A DNA stretch of 64,000 bases from Emticicia sp965283955 (GCA_965283955.1 CBDIQW010000001.1:1054001-1118000); one strand, 5' to 3'. Shown: positions 44,977 to 55,294, numbered from the stretch's first letter. Notes: generated by a model from the letters alone, not told the origin. Numbers and translations are program-made.

Positions 44977-45662
44977 TTACTTAACGGTTTGGTTATGCAA
45001 AGTGTTCGATTTAGTTGGAAATAACTTCAAGTCTGTTAAAGATGATATAAAAAATAGATGTCCTAAAAGTAATGCTAAACGAGTAAGAATTTCAATAAAC
45101 CACCGAGAGTCTGAAATAAGAATTTTCCCAAAAATCATTGCTAAGATTACCAGTGCATAGCCCAAATACATTTGTCGGAACAGGGATAAGTCTCTGACTT
45201 GTAGTGAAATCAAGAATAAAATCATTCCTGACTGAATAGCGAGCAAATAAAAATATAGGTTTTCATTTCCAACAACCAACAGACAAATCGTAATAGAAAT
45301 AATAAGATAAGTGAATATCCACCGAAATAACTTCAACGAAAATCGAAGTTTATTTTTAGGATTTTGCAGAATAATGATGAAACATAAATTTTTGAGTAGT
45401 AAAAGAACGATTAATGTATTGGCATGTAACAGGCCAGTAGAATAAAATATATATTCGGTTATTGAGGTGAGCAATAAACTACCAAAAATCAATGAAGATT
45501 CTAAAAACGATAGTTTTGGATGATAAACAAAAATAAATAAAACCAACATTTGCACAGGTCTGAACCAAACACTTACTTCAAATCCCGTTTTTGTACAATC
45601 GTATAAATCATAGATGAATAACAGAAGATAGACAAAGAGTATTTTTTTTGAAGTTTAGACAT
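44977..45662 (-). CDS. Multi-pass membrane protein of unknown family, paralogue A (one frameshift)
   Basis: An ATG at 45662 (MSKLQKK) joins the main frame if one A is added to the A8 run near 45640, giving ILFVYLLLFIYDLYDCTKTG and about 228 residues. Six or seven hydrophobic helices are visible. Motifs shared with the next gene: D-C-T-x2-G-x-E-x-S-x-W-x-R-P near the N-terminus, a central FRWIFTYLIIS-like helix, and FGKILISDSRWFIE near the C-terminus. I do not recognise the family. The strict conservation of charged residues within membrane segments suggests a functional channel, enzyme or transporter rather than a simple anchor. Confidence 0.65.
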
Positions 45663-45669
45663 TTCTTCC

Positions 45670-46344
45670 TTAGGTTTTTCTCAAATTAAGATATGCTAAA
45701 TAAGAAAGTTTAAATTTAACTTCGCTTAACCCTGCAATAAATAATAAATGACCAAGCACTATCGAGAATCGGCTGATTGCTTCAATAAACCAACGAGAAT
45801 CAGATAATAGAATTTTCCCAAATATCAACGAAAAAATCATTAAACAATATCCCAAGTATTTCTGTCTGAAAATATCAGTATCACTTTTCTTTAATGAAAT
45901 TAATAATAAAACAATAGCAACCTGAACTGACAAAATATAAGCTAAAATATTACTCTTCCCCCCAATAAGTGTACAAATTATTATAAAGATAAGGGTATAA
46001 TTAAATGTCCATCGCATGAGTTTTTTGCTTAATCTAAGTTTGCCTATATCTCCATAGAGTAAATACAGAAAGAAGCCATGCTTGATGAGTAGAAGTAAAA
46101 TAAGTTTTGATTCAATGGCAGCTCCGTATTTATAAAATAAATAATCTAAGACAGCCGCAATCAATAATGAAAAACTAATAACAATAGCACGCTTAACGTT
46201 TAATTTCAGCTGATTTACCCAGAGTAGTAAAACAATCATCTGAATTGGCCGTAACCATATACTAATTTCTTGTCCTGGTATTGTACAATTGATTAAGTCA
46301 ATAATGGCAAGCAATATATAAGCAAGCATTAATGCTTTTTTCAT
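45670..46344 (-). CDS. Multi-pass membrane protein of unknown family, paralogue B
   Basis: 224 residues, six or seven predicted membrane helices, complete. It shares with its downstream neighbour INCTIPGQEISIWLRP, LMRWTFNYTLIFI and IFGKILLSDSRWFIEAISR, so the pair arose by tandem duplication. Only seven bases separate the two reading frames. No known family recognised. It begins the run of same-strand genes that continues through the MpaB-like and TetR-like genes. Confidence 0.7.
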   Translation of the reverse strand: MKKALMLAYILLAIIDLINCTIPGQEISIWLRPIQMIVLLLWVNQLKLNVKRAIVISFSLLIAAVLDYLFYKYGAAIESKLILLLLIKHGFFLYLLYGDIGKLRLSKKLMRWTFNYTLIFIIICTLIGGKSNILAYILSVQVAIVLLLISLKKSDTDIFRQKYLGYCLMIFSLIFGKILLSDSRWFIEAISRFSIVLGHLLFIAGLSEVKFKLSYLAYLNLRKT

Positions 46345-46556
46345 AGTTAGTGTTTAGTAAGTCTTTTGGGAAATGCCATCATAAAATTAAGGAATTATCA
46401 TCGAAATAATTAAATTTACAACAGTTTTTATTTTTTTTACGTAGTCTGTTTATTGGCAAGTTTATTGCACGATTTTTGCTATAATAATAAATTGATGATT
46501 GAATAGGTTATAGTTATATCAATATATTTCAAAGATATTCAATCTCGCACCAACTA

Positions 46557-47372
46557 ATGTTTAAAAATAGCCTAATACTGAGCTTTATACTAAGCCTTTT
46601 TGCCTTAATTGCCTGTAATGACAAAGAAATCACTCTTTTGAAAGAAACGGCAGTACCTATCGTACAGAAAAAATGTTACTTAAAAGATGCAGACCAAGGG
46701 CATGGTGTAATTTATAATTTAGGTTATAATGCCAATAATCAATTAATAACTTTTGATGGTTTTCCTGACTTTAATCAAATTAATTACCAAAATAACCTTC
46801 CTACAAAAGTTTCCAGCTCATTTGATCCTTCATATTATATTACTTATGAATATGATGCAAGAGGGAATTTAACTCTAATCAACTTCTTAGGAAAAGACAG
46901 CCGAGAACGACCTTTCGAGTTTAAAAGTAAAGTATATACCAACACAAAGAAGCAAATCGAAAGAGTAGATTTGACAATGCCAGTTTTTGATCAAGCGATC
47001 ATCACGAAGTTTGAATATGATGCCAATAATAATATCAAAAAAATGTATTTAGTAGAAAATGGTAAAGACAAACTTTTGCTCGAAAATCTAAACTTTGACA
47101 ATAAAAAATCGCCTTACATCAATACACCACTTAGTAACCTTATGATGTATTTTACGATATTTTCGGCAACGATTGGCGGCGAAAATACCACCTACTTTCA
47201 AAATCAGAACAATCCTACTTCGACTAAAATATACAACGATAGCGGAGATATGACCTATACATACAACTATGAATATACCAATGAAGGCTATGTTTCTAAG
47301 GTAATAGTAAACAAAAAACAAAATGGTAAAGAAGCGAGCCATCAAGAAAACTACACCTATACTTGCAAATAA
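46557..47372 (+). CDS. Secreted lipoprotein with YD-repeat-like strands
   Basis: 271 residues. Lipoprotein signal peptide MFKNSLILSFILSLFALIAC (Cys20). The body consists of repeated beta strands with motifs like YEYDARGNLTLINFLG, TKFEYDANNNIKKMYLVENG and YNYEYTNEGYVSKV. These resemble RHS/YD repeats or DUF4595-type lipoproteins common in Bacteroidota. Likely membrane-anchored in the periplasm or on the surface; function unknown. A single gene, divergent from the membrane-protein pair and about 130 bases upstream of pyrG. Confidence 0.7.
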   Translation: MFKNSLILSFILSLFALIACNDKEITLLKETAVPIVQKKCYLKDADQGHGVIYNLGYNANNQLITFDGFPDFNQINYQNNLPTKVSSSFDPSYYITYEYDARGNLTLINFLGKDSRERPFEFKSKVYTNTKKQIERVDLTMPVFDQAIITKFEYDANNNIKKMYLVENGKDKLLLENLNFDNKKSPYINTPLSNLMMYFTIFSATIGGENTTYFQNQNNPTSTKIYNDSGDMTYTYNYEYTNEGYVSKVIVNKKQNGKEASHQENYTYTCK

Positions 47373-47463
47373 ATATCAAAACATAAAGCATTAATAATCA
47401 AATTATTACCAATAAACTGGGAAATTTATATTTTTTTACGCCATAGAATCCACTAAAATTCCG

Positions 47464-47471
47464 TACCTTTG
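47464..47471 (+). promoter_or_regulatory. pyrG -7 promoter element (TACCTTTG)
   Basis: Exact TAnnTTTG match 28 bases before the pyrG ATG, giving a plausible leader of about 20 bases. A T-rich stretch lies at the -33 position (about 47432-47440). Confidence 0.55.
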
Positions 47472-47499
47472 TATCCCGTAATCAAAGACAACAAACCTC

Positions 47500-49152
47500 A
47501 TGTCAGTACACGGACAAAGCGGATTGCCGCCCACACGTAACCCTAAGTATATTTTCGTAACGGGTGGCGTAACATCTTCACTCGGCAAAGGCATTATCGC
47601 CTCTTCTCTCGCCAAACTTCTGCAAGCCAGAGGACTATCAGTAACCATTCAAAAATTTGACCCGTATATCAACGTTGACCCTGGGACACTCAATCCGTAC
47701 GAACACGGCGAATGCTATGTAACCGACGACGGAGCAGAAACTGACCTCGACTTAGGTCACTACGAACGCTTCTTGAATGTACCAACTTCACAGGCAAACA
47801 ACGTTACAACTGGACGTATTTATTACAACGTAATTACAAACGAACGTCGTGGTAATTATCTCGGAAAAACCGTACAAGTTATTCCGCATATTACTGACGA
47901 AATCAAGCGTAATATTTTACAATTGGGCGAAACTGGAGAATATGACATCGTTATCACCGAACTCGGTGGTTGCGTTGGTGATATTGAATCATTGCCATTC
48001 GTAGAAGCGGTGCGTCAGCTTAAATGGGATTTAGGCTCAGATAATCTACTTACCATTCACTTGACGCTTGTGCCTTATTTGAGTTCGGCTGGTGAATTAA
48101 AAACCAAACCTACGCAACACTCAGTTAAGATGTTGCAAGAGTCAGGCGTTCAGCCCGATATTATTGTTTGTCGCACTGAGCATCCTCTTCCAGTTGATAT
48201 TCGTCGAAAAATTGCACTTTTCTGTAATGTTGAACAAAGTTCGGTTATCGAAGCAATGGATGCCGAAACAATATACGATGTGCCAATTTTGATGCAAAAA
48301 GAACGCCTCGACCAACGTGTACTTTATATGCTCGACATCTACAATGACCAAGATGCCGACATGGAAGCATGGAAAGGATTTTTGGACAGATATAAAAATC
48401 CTGTTGAACACGTAAAAATTGGTTTAGTAGGAAAATATGTTGAACTGAAAGATGCTTACAAATCTATCATAGAAGCATTCATTCATGCAGGAGCAGCCAA
48501 TAAATGCAAAGTAACCATCGAATGGATTCACTCTGAAAGCCTACAAATAGATAATAGTGCCGAGAAATTTAAAGGACTTGATGGAGTTTTGGTTGCCCCA
48601 GGTTTTGGAGAGCGTGGTATCGAAGGAAAAATTGCGGCAGTAAGATATGTACGTGAAAACAACATTCCATTCTTTGGAATCTGTTTGGGAATGCAAATGG
48701 CTTGTATCGAATTTGCCAGAAACGTAATCGGTTTGGCAGAAGCTCATTCAACCGAAATGTACCCAGAAACACAATTCCCAGTCATTGATTTGATGGAAGA
48801 ACAAAAAACCGTAACCGATAAAGGTGGTACGATGCGTTTGGGAGCGTATGCTTGTAAGACAAAAGATAAAACACTGGCTCGTAAGATTTACGGTAAAGCC
48901 AACATCAGTGAGCGTCACCGTCACCGTTGGGAGTTTAATAATAAATATTTGAAAGATTACGAAGCAGCGGGAATGGTGATTTCGGGCGTAAACCCTGACA
49001 GCGGTTTGGTCGAAATCGTCGAATTACCCAATCACCCATATTTTATTGGTGTACAGTTTCACCCTGAATTGAAAAGTACAGTAATGACCCCTCACCCACT
49101 TTTCGTAAATTTCGTGAAAGCAGCCATTGATTTTTCTAAAACAAAGAAATAA
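47500..49152 (+). CDS. pyrG: CTP synthase
   Basis: 550 residues, normal length. It makes CTP from UTP, ATP and glutamine in the cytoplasm. The synthase domain shows KYIFVTGGVTSSLGKGI (P-loop), QKFDPYINVDPGTLNPYEHGE, DDGAETDLDLGHYERF and the CTP/UTP-binding GETGEYDIVITELGGCVGDIE. The C-terminal class I glutamine amidotransferase has its nucleophile in FFGICLGMQMAC and its His-Glu pair in GVQFHPEL. Followed by yidC, as in many Bacteroidota, but with a strong terminator between them. No frameshifts. Confidence 0.98.
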   Translation: MSVHGQSGLPPTRNPKYIFVTGGVTSSLGKGIIASSLAKLLQARGLSVTIQKFDPYINVDPGTLNPYEHGECYVTDDGAETDLDLGHYERFLNVPTSQANNVTTGRIYYNVITNERRGNYLGKTVQVIPHITDEIKRNILQLGETGEYDIVITELGGCVGDIESLPFVEAVRQLKWDLGSDNLLTIHLTLVPYLSSAGELKTKPTQHSVKMLQESGVQPDIIVCRTEHPLPVDIRRKIALFCNVEQSSVIEAMDAETIYDVPILMQKERLDQRVLYMLDIYNDQDADMEAWKGFLDRYKNPVEHVKIGLVGKYVELKDAYKSIIEAFIHAGAANKCKVTIEWIHSESLQIDNSAEKFKGLDGVLVAPGFGERGIEGKIAAVRYVRENNIPFFGICLGMQMACIEFARNVIGLAEAHSTEMYPETQFPVIDLMEEQKTVTDKGGTMRLGAYACKTKDKTLARKIYGKANISERHRHRWEFNNKYLKDYEAAGMVISGVNPDSGLVEIVELPNHPYFIGVQFHPELKSTVMTPHPLFVNFVKAAIDFSKTKK

Positions 49153-49259
49153 TATTCCTTTTAACTGTACCACACTGTGCGTGGCAAAGTCAGAAACAAA
49201 GCCTTTTTGCAAAATAATAAAACCTTAATTTTCAGAAAAGCACGGAATATCAAACTATA

Positions 49260-49297
49260 GCCCCATAACTTTATTGATTTAATTGAAGTTATGGGGC
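49260..49297 (+). terminator. Terminator between pyrG and yidC
   Basis: Perfect 12-base arms (49260-49271 and 49286-49297) with a 14-base AT loop and AATTTT after the stem. Confidence 0.8.
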
Positions 49298-49427
49298 AAT
49301 TTTGTGATTAACGGTCTAAGTGTCAGATACTTGATTAGGATTTATAACTAATCTTTGCGAATTTTGTAGTACAATACGGCATCTCTCAATGAATGCCTTT
49401 ATATTTTTTACGTATTTTTAAACTTTA

Positions 49428-51293
49428 ATGGAAAAATTAGTAGATAGAAATCAGCTTATCGGAATCGTGTTGTTGATGTGTATGTGGGCAGGTTATATGT
49501 ATTTTATGCCTCAAACTCCACCCGAAGAGCCTGCAAAAGTTGCCCCTAAAACGGAAGCCAAAACAATTGCTACACCCAATGTATTGCAAGATACAACAGC
49601 CCTAAAAGCTGCTTTTGGCGATTTCGCCAGTGCTGCCACAGGTACAGCCCAAGATATAATTATCGAAAACCAAGATGCAAAATTCACTTTCAATACACTT
49701 GGTGGGTCAATCAAAGAAGCGGTTCTGAAAAACTATTCAACGTACTCAGACTTTCAGAAAGGTTCAAAAAATCCATTGGTTTTGCTCGACTCTAAAAGTT
49801 CGACAATGAGCTTGGAAGTACAAACCAACAAAGGTAAAATCGACTTAAAGAAACTTTATTTTGCATCTGAAAATAAAGCAACTGTTTTGAAAGAAGGAGA
49901 TTCGACTAAGGTGATTTTCAAACTAAATTTAGGTCAAAACCAATACATCGAGCAAGTTTATACCATCAAAGGTAAAGGCTACACGATTGACTATGACATT
50001 AATTTTGTAGGAGTTGATGCCCTTGTGCAGAATCAGCCAGTACGTTTCTTCTGGCAAGATAACTTACAGGTTTTAGAGCATGACATCGAAGAAAATCGTA
50101 AATCGGCTCAAATCAATTTTTGGAATGCCAAAGAAGATGATTTTGATGATTTAGGAGCAAATGCTTCGGGTAATGCCGACCTAACGGCCGAAGACCCAAT
50201 CAAATGGTACTCGTTCAAACAGAAATATTTTGTATCGGGTTTTGTAGCAAAAAACCAACCATTAACTGGAGCAAAACTCAAACTTGTTACACCAGAAAAC
50301 AATCAAAATATTGTAAAAACTGTTGAAGTTGATGGAAACTTGGCGATTTCGGATTTAAAAACTGGTAAAGGAAATTTCCGTTTTTATTTCGGATCAAACG
50401 ATTATGATATAGTAAAAACAGTAGCAGATGGTTTTCACCGCAACGTTTACTTAGGTTATGACTTCGTGAAACCAATCAACCGCTATGTATTTGTGCCGCT
50501 TTTCAAACTGGCAGAATCGTTTATGAGCAACTACGGTCTTTTGATTATCGTTGTTGTGATTGTACTAAAAACTTTGCTTACGCCACTCATTTATAAATCT
50601 TATATTAGTTCGGCTAAAATGCGGGTAATGGCCCCTGAACTCGCAGAATTGAAAGAGAAAGTGGGCGATGACCAAGTAAAAATGCAACAAGAGCAAATGA
50701 AACTCTACCAACAAGTGGGCGTAAATCCGCTGAGTGGTTGTGTGCCGATGCTATTGCAGATGCCTATTTTGATGTCGGTGTTCTTCTTGTTTCCAAACAT
50801 GATCATGTTCCGTCAAAAAAACTTCTTGTGGGTCAATGACCTCTCAACTTATGATTATCCAATCAGTTGGGCAACAAGCTTGCCAGTTGTAGGCAATCAC
50901 ATTAGTTTGTTTGTAGTTTTGATGACACTTTCAAGTTTGGCGTTTACTTACTATAACAATCAAATTACGCCAGACCAGCCAGGGCCAATCGACATGAAGA
51001 AAATGAGTTATGTTTTCCCGATTGTGTTCTTTTTTGTTTTGAATAGTTTCCCAGCAGCATTGAGTTTCTATTATTTAGTTTCAAACGTTGTAACGATTGC
51101 TCAACAACAAATTGTGCGTCGTTTCGTTGATGAAGATAAAATTCGTAAAATCTTAGATGAAAATAAGGCTAAGTTCAAAGCGAATCCGCAAGCTGCTAAA
51201 AAAGGTAAGTTTGCACAATTCATGGAAAATCAAGTAAAATTGGCTGAGGAGAATCGTAAGTTGCAAAACGACGAAAAGAAAAAGAAAAAATAA
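49428..51293 (+). CDS. yidC: Membrane protein insertase YidC
   Basis: 621 residues. It inserts proteins into the inner membrane, alone or with SecYEG. N-terminal membrane anchor (residues 10-27), a large periplasmic beta domain (about 60-340), then the conserved Oxa1/YidC core of five helices: LLIIVVVIVLKTLLTPL, NPLSGCVPMLLQMPILMSVF, LPVVGNHISLFVVLMTLSS and YVFPIVFFFVLNSFPAALS. The core includes SSAKMRVMAPELAELKEK, the cytoplasmic helical hairpin, and ends in a lysine-rich tail (KKKKK) expected to contact the ribosome. Complete. Confidence 0.97.
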   Translation: MEKLVDRNQLIGIVLLMCMWAGYMYFMPQTPPEEPAKVAPKTEAKTIATPNVLQDTTALKAAFGDFASAATGTAQDIIIENQDAKFTFNTLGGSIKEAVLKNYSTYSDFQKGSKNPLVLLDSKSSTMSLEVQTNKGKIDLKKLYFASENKATVLKEGDSTKVIFKLNLGQNQYIEQVYTIKGKGYTIDYDINFVGVDALVQNQPVRFFWQDNLQVLEHDIEENRKSAQINFWNAKEDDFDDLGANASGNADLTAEDPIKWYSFKQKYFVSGFVAKNQPLTGAKLKLVTPENNQNIVKTVEVDGNLAISDLKTGKGNFRFYFGSNDYDIVKTVADGFHRNVYLGYDFVKPINRYVFVPLFKLAESFMSNYGLLIIVVVIVLKTLLTPLIYKSYISSAKMRVMAPELAELKEKVGDDQVKMQQEQMKLYQQVGVNPLSGCVPMLLQMPILMSVFFLFPNMIMFRQKNFLWVNDLSTYDYPISWATSLPVVGNHISLFVVLMTLSSLAFTYYNNQITPDQPGPIDMKKMSYVFPIVFFFVLNSFPAALSFYYLVSNVVTIAQQQIVRRFVDEDKIRKILDENKAKFKANPQAAKKGKFAQFMENQVKLAEENRKLQNDEKKKKK

Positions 51294-51310
51294 ATCTTAT
51301 GATGGTAAAT

Positions 51311-51458
51311 GTTTGATGATGAATGTTTGATGCGGTGTCACCCGTGCAATAAATATTTAGTAATGTAGAAGATTAGTTCTTAGCTATATTGTGAAAGCAA
51401 AAAATAAATTTCAAGATTACTAAATCAAACATTCAACATCAAACATCCATCATCAAAC
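51311..51458. repeat. 22-bp inverted repeat in the yidC downstream gap
   Basis: Arms 51311-51332 and 51437-51458 match at 21 of 22 positions, 104 bases apart. Both are built from repeated TTTGATG/CATCAAA words. Confidence 0.75.
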
Positions 51459-51477
51459 TCAACTAAACCTCTAACTT

Positions 51478-53150
51478 ATGAAAAGGTGCCAAAGTCTTTT
51501 CATCCTTTTGCTGATAACGCACGCATTAGTGGCTCAACAAGCTACTCTTTCAGAAAGGGAATATGCCCTAAAATACAAAAAAGCCGTGCAGCTATACGCT
51601 GGCCAACAGTATTATGAAGCCCAAAGCGAACTCACTCCGCTCACCAATCGAAAATACACCAATTCGATACGCGCCTATGCCCACTTTTATCACGCACTGT
51701 GTTCATTCAAGCAAAATAAATTTTTCGAGACACGCATAGTTTTACGTCAACTTTTTGAGCGTTTTCCCGATTGGGACAAAATCGACGAAGCGTATTATCT
51801 CTATGCAAACGCCGCTCTATCAGATAACTATGTCGATGAAGGTATGCAATACCTTAACCGTATTTCGGGAACAATTCTGAAAAAAGACATTGAAAATATG
51901 CTTTACTACCACTTCAGTAAAGTAAGCGACCGTACACAACTAAAACAATTGAATCAAAAATTTCCGAATAATGCGGTTATTGCCCAATTACTCGTTGATA
52001 ATATTCAAAAAAGTAGAAATGTAAGTAAAGAAGATTTAGAGATTTCTGACCGACTAACGAATCGTTTTAATTTAAGTGAAAATCCTGCAATAACTAAAAA
52101 AACAAATCCGAGAAGGGATAATAAAGGTGTAGTAAACATTGCCATTTTGCTTCCTTTTAGACTCAATGATTTTGAAGCCAATAAATCAAATCGCTCTAAT
52201 CAATACATTTATGATTTGTATGCAGGTATGAAATTGGCAAAAAACAAACTCGAAACGGAGCAAATAAATGTTAATTTATTGACGTTTGATATTGACCGTG
52301 ATGCAAGTTTGATTTCCGCTTTGGTAAATGACAATCAGTTTTCACAAGTTGACTTATTGATCGGGCCACTTTACCCTGAGGCCAATAAGATTGCCAATAC
52401 TTTCGCTAAATCGAACGATATTGTCCAAGTTCATCCTCTTTCAAATAATCGTCAGTTGGTAGCCAACGACAAGAACACTTTTTTGGCAGCACCATCATTT
52501 GAAACACAGTCGGTAAAGGCTTTGGAATATATGAAAACCCAAACAATCGGCCGAAGTGTAGCAATTTATTATGGAAATACTCGGAAAGATTCAACCTTTG
52601 CCTATGCGTATCGTGACGAAGCCTTGAAAGCAGGAGTTGAAGTAATAACAATAAGAAAATTCACAAATGCCGAAGATATAGATACTCGCCGCCGCCCAAG
52701 CCATATATTTATTTCGGGAAGCGAAGAGACTTTTGGTGGAAAAGTGATCAATGCTCTCGATAAAAAGAAAGTGACTTCACCAATCATAGCGGCTTCATCG
52801 GCATTTGACTTTGAAGGCTCTTCACTCAACATTTTTAATCGAGAGCTTTCATTGATCCAGTTAGATTATATCAATCGAGATAAAGATGAAGTTAAAAATT
52901 TCCGTAGTACATTTTTCAATGAGCAAAATATTTCCCTTCCTATTATAGTTATTGGGGATATGATATGTTGCTTTTTTACGCAAGAATGCTCAATAATGGC
53001 AAAAATCAACTTCGCACGGTCTTGAATGCGATTGAATATACGCAAGGCTATACTTTGGATGGCTTTGATTATACCAACGGCTCAAACGAAAATCAAATTG
53101 TCCCAATTATCAAATATCAAGATGGTAAGTTTATTGAAGTAATGAGGTAG
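51478..53150 (+). CDS. TPR + periplasmic-binding-fold secreted protein (one frameshift)
   Basis: Signal peptide MKRCQSLFILLLITHALVA. Residues 30-200 form TPR-like helices (YKKAVQLYAGQQYYEAQSEL, AHFYHALCSFKQNKFFETRI). From about 220 a type 1 periplasmic-binding fold begins (VVNIAILLPFRLNDF, YDLYAGMKLAKNKL, VDLLIGPLYPEANKIANTF, SVAIYYGN). The frame breaks near 52942; removing one C restores SLPYYSYWGYDMLLFYARML and runs to TAG 53150 (about 557 residues). Proteins with this fold plus LysM or TPR repeats are common in Bacteroidota and are annotated as ABC-transporter-like substrate-binding proteins. A peptidoglycan-related role is possible. No transporter genes are adjacent. Confidence 0.75.
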
Positions 53151-53192
53151 TATATTGGTGATTTATTACTGGAAAGCTGCTTATTATATATA

Positions 53193-53231
53193 AAAAATGG
53201 TGGTCAAGAAACTTTTCTGACCACCATTTTT
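53193..53231. terminator. Bidirectional terminator between convergent genes
   Basis: Perfect 14-base arms (53193-53206, 53218-53231) with A-run and T-run ends, between the stops at 53150 (+) and 53254 (-). Confidence 0.88.
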
Positions 53232-53253
53232 AGTATCAATATATTTCAAAAAA

Positions 53254-54237
53254 TTACTCAAATAATTTATCGTATTGGTTTCCCGAAGATTTGCTTGAAG
53301 AAACGCTACTTCCAGCAATCAAGGCTTTTTTGTCATCGCCCAAAAGCAACGAAACACCTTCTTTTTCCCATTTCTCCAACATATTTAAACCTTCTTCTTC
53401 AAATACACCATTTTGTAGGTCAATCGAATCCATGAAGTTTGAAGATACTTCCATGAAACGTTGCATTTCGCCTACTTTTTGGCTCACATCATCAGTGATT
53501 GATTCCATGGCCATATCAAACATTTGACGTTGGTCTTTATCGCCGTTCATGATATTCATCGCCGAACGCATCGCTGAGTGACTCGCACGAATCGCTTTAC
53601 GTTCTTGCTCTTTCACAACCACTTGATCTTTAATATCTTCGAGCATGATTTCTGAATTTTCGTACATTTTACCCAAAACACGGTAAAGAATTTCCATTTT
53701 TTTGTACAAATCATCAAGTTTCATATTCGATTCTTGCAAACGGCCAGCTTTACGGGCTTTCAATACCATCATGGCTTGCTTATCGGTTTCTTTGGCTTTA
53801 CTTGCCAACGTAAGGTCATTCTGAATCTGTTTTTTGTTATTTTCGATGATAGTTTTCAGATTTATCATCTGTCCTTTTAGCTTAGAAATTTGCTGATTCA
53901 TCTTGCCCAAATTCCCTTGAAGTTCATCAATATAAGTTTTCAAGATTCCGATTGGGTCGAGTTGAATGAACAGACCTGTAACCCAACGCATGATGCTTTT
54001 ATAAATATAAAAAATCAAATTTCGCATTTTGGGGTCGAGAATCATGTAGATAACGGCCGCCAAAACAATTAACAAACCTGCTAAATAGAGCGTATTAGAT
54101 GCCAAAGTAATCAAGAATGGCAATGCTTGGTATAATAAATATCCGCCACCCAATAATGCACCAGCAGCAAAAAGCATCCCTGTTGTGCCTTCTGGACGAT
54201 TCCAAAATGATTTAGGTTTTGATTCTTGTAATTCCAT
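53254..54237 (-). CDS. Membrane-anchored coiled-coil protein, PspA-like helical body
   Basis: 327 residues. Two hydrophobic helices near the N-terminus (GMLFAAGALLGGGYLLY, NTLYLAGLLIVLAAVIYMI) precede a long charged helical region (about residues 95-290: ELQGNLGKMNQQISKLKGQM, KKQIQNDLTLASKAKETDKQ, RKAGRLQESNMKLDDLYKKM). The pattern of long helices and length resemble PspA/IM30-type membrane-associated proteins, but I cannot claim homology. It probably forms an operon with the coiled-coil gene upstream (54392-55057). A structural or membrane-stress role is inferred. Confidence 0.6.
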   Translation of the reverse strand: MELQESKPKSFWNRPEGTTGMLFAAGALLGGGYLLYQALPFLITLASNTLYLAGLLIVLAAVIYMILDPKMRNLIFYIYKSIMRWVTGLFIQLDPIGILKTYIDELQGNLGKMNQQISKLKGQMINLKTIIENNKKQIQNDLTLASKAKETDKQAMMVLKARKAGRLQESNMKLDDLYKKMEILYRVLGKMYENSEIMLEDIKDQVVVKEQERKAIRASHSAMRSAMNIMNGDKDQRQMFDMAMESITDDVSQKVGEMQRFMEVSSNFMDSIDLQNGVFEEEGLNMLEKWEKEGVSLLLGDDKKALIAGSSVSSSKSSGNQYDKLFE

Positions 54238-54391
54238 TGTTTAAGCACCCCCAGCCCCTAAAGGGGAGTTTTGTTTATTTTATGATTGATAACCATTGAG
54301 AGAGGGGCAAACCTCCTACTGGTTTAGGTAATATTTTAATGAATAACTGAAAATGTAAAATGTAAACTTTTATTCTCCGATACAATTATCT

Positions 54392-55057
54392 TTACTTCAG
54401 ATACTTTTTCATATTCTCAACATCTTGCCCAATTTGGCCAATTAAATCGCTGTATGTTGCATGAAAATCGCTCAAGGTTGTTTCTATTTTTACCACTGCT
54501 TCCGAAATCTCAGCTTTCATTTTGCCCATGTCTTCTTGGTGAGCAGCTATTTCTTGCGTGAGTTTAGCTATTTGTTCACCTTTGGCTTTAATGGTAGCAT
54601 CAAGGTCGGAAATGGCTTTTTCTTTGCTTCCAATTTGCTTCTGGCGTTGAGCATTGACCGACTCTTGAAACTTTGAATCTTCGGTCTTCAATACATTCAA
54701 ATAAAACTGTGCCGAATCATTCAAAGCCTGACTCGAAACGCCCATAGCCTGTGCCGCTGCATAAGCCGAACTGTATCGAGTAGCTTCATCCATTGGCATT
54801 TTGGCAAGTGTCTGCAATGATTTTTTGTACTCTAAATAATCAAACCCAGGCTGATTATTGGTTTCCATTGCCCCAAACAAAATCTCGTAAAACTTATCCG
54901 AAACTTTGCCTGCTGGTGTTACCACCTCAGCTTTCGGAGTTGTGGCTGTGGATTTGGTTGTTGCATCCGTTTTTGCTGGCGTAGCTTCGGCAGTTTGCCC
55001 GTCGGCGGGAGTCTGAACAATAAAAATACCTTTTAGTTTTGATAAAAAATCGCTCAT
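54392..55057 (-). CDS. Cytoplasmic coiled-coil protein, partner of the membrane-anchored coiled-coil gene
   Basis: 221 residues, no signal peptide. A low-complexity Ala/Thr/Pro/Lys linker (residues 18-50) is followed by a helical domain (KFYEILFGAMETNNQPGFDY, KSLQTLAKMPMDEATRYSSA) and a heptad-rich coiled coil (SKEKAISDLDATIKAKGEQI and beyond) to the C-terminus. It precedes the membrane-anchored coiled-coil gene by 154 bases on the same strand, which suggests the two work together, for example as a soluble and a membrane component of an envelope complex. Family not recognised. Confidence 0.6.
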   Translation of the reverse strand: MSDFLSKLKGIFIVQTPADGQTAEATPAKTDATTKSTATTPKAEVVTPAGKVSDKFYEILFGAMETNNQPGFDYLEYKKSLQTLAKMPMDEATRYSSAYAAAQAMGVSSQALNDSAQFYLNVLKTEDSKFQESVNAQRQKQIGSKEKAISDLDATIKAKGEQIAKLTQEIAAHQEDMGKMKAEISEAVVKIETTLSDFHATYSDLIGQIGQDVENMKKYLK

Positions 55058-55294
55058 TGTTTTGAGGTTTTGTAAGTTTTAAAAGTCAAAAAATAGACAT
55101 TTTATTTACTTAAATATTGCTGTTGAATGAAAACGTGCAACATTTACGCTACAAACTTTTGGGTATTTCGAGGATTCTACAAATCATTTCATACAATCCA
55201 AGCAAAAGGTGTGTCGAATGGCTAAATTTAGTGATGATATTTCGAATATAAATTATTCTCACAAAATATTTCTATGAAATCAGCATGAAAGTCT

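Noticed and set aside
49317..49400. A -7 promoter element upstream of yidC (TAATCTTTG).
   Set aside because: It has three rather than two bases between TA and TTTG, so it does not match the consensus well enough to annotate.
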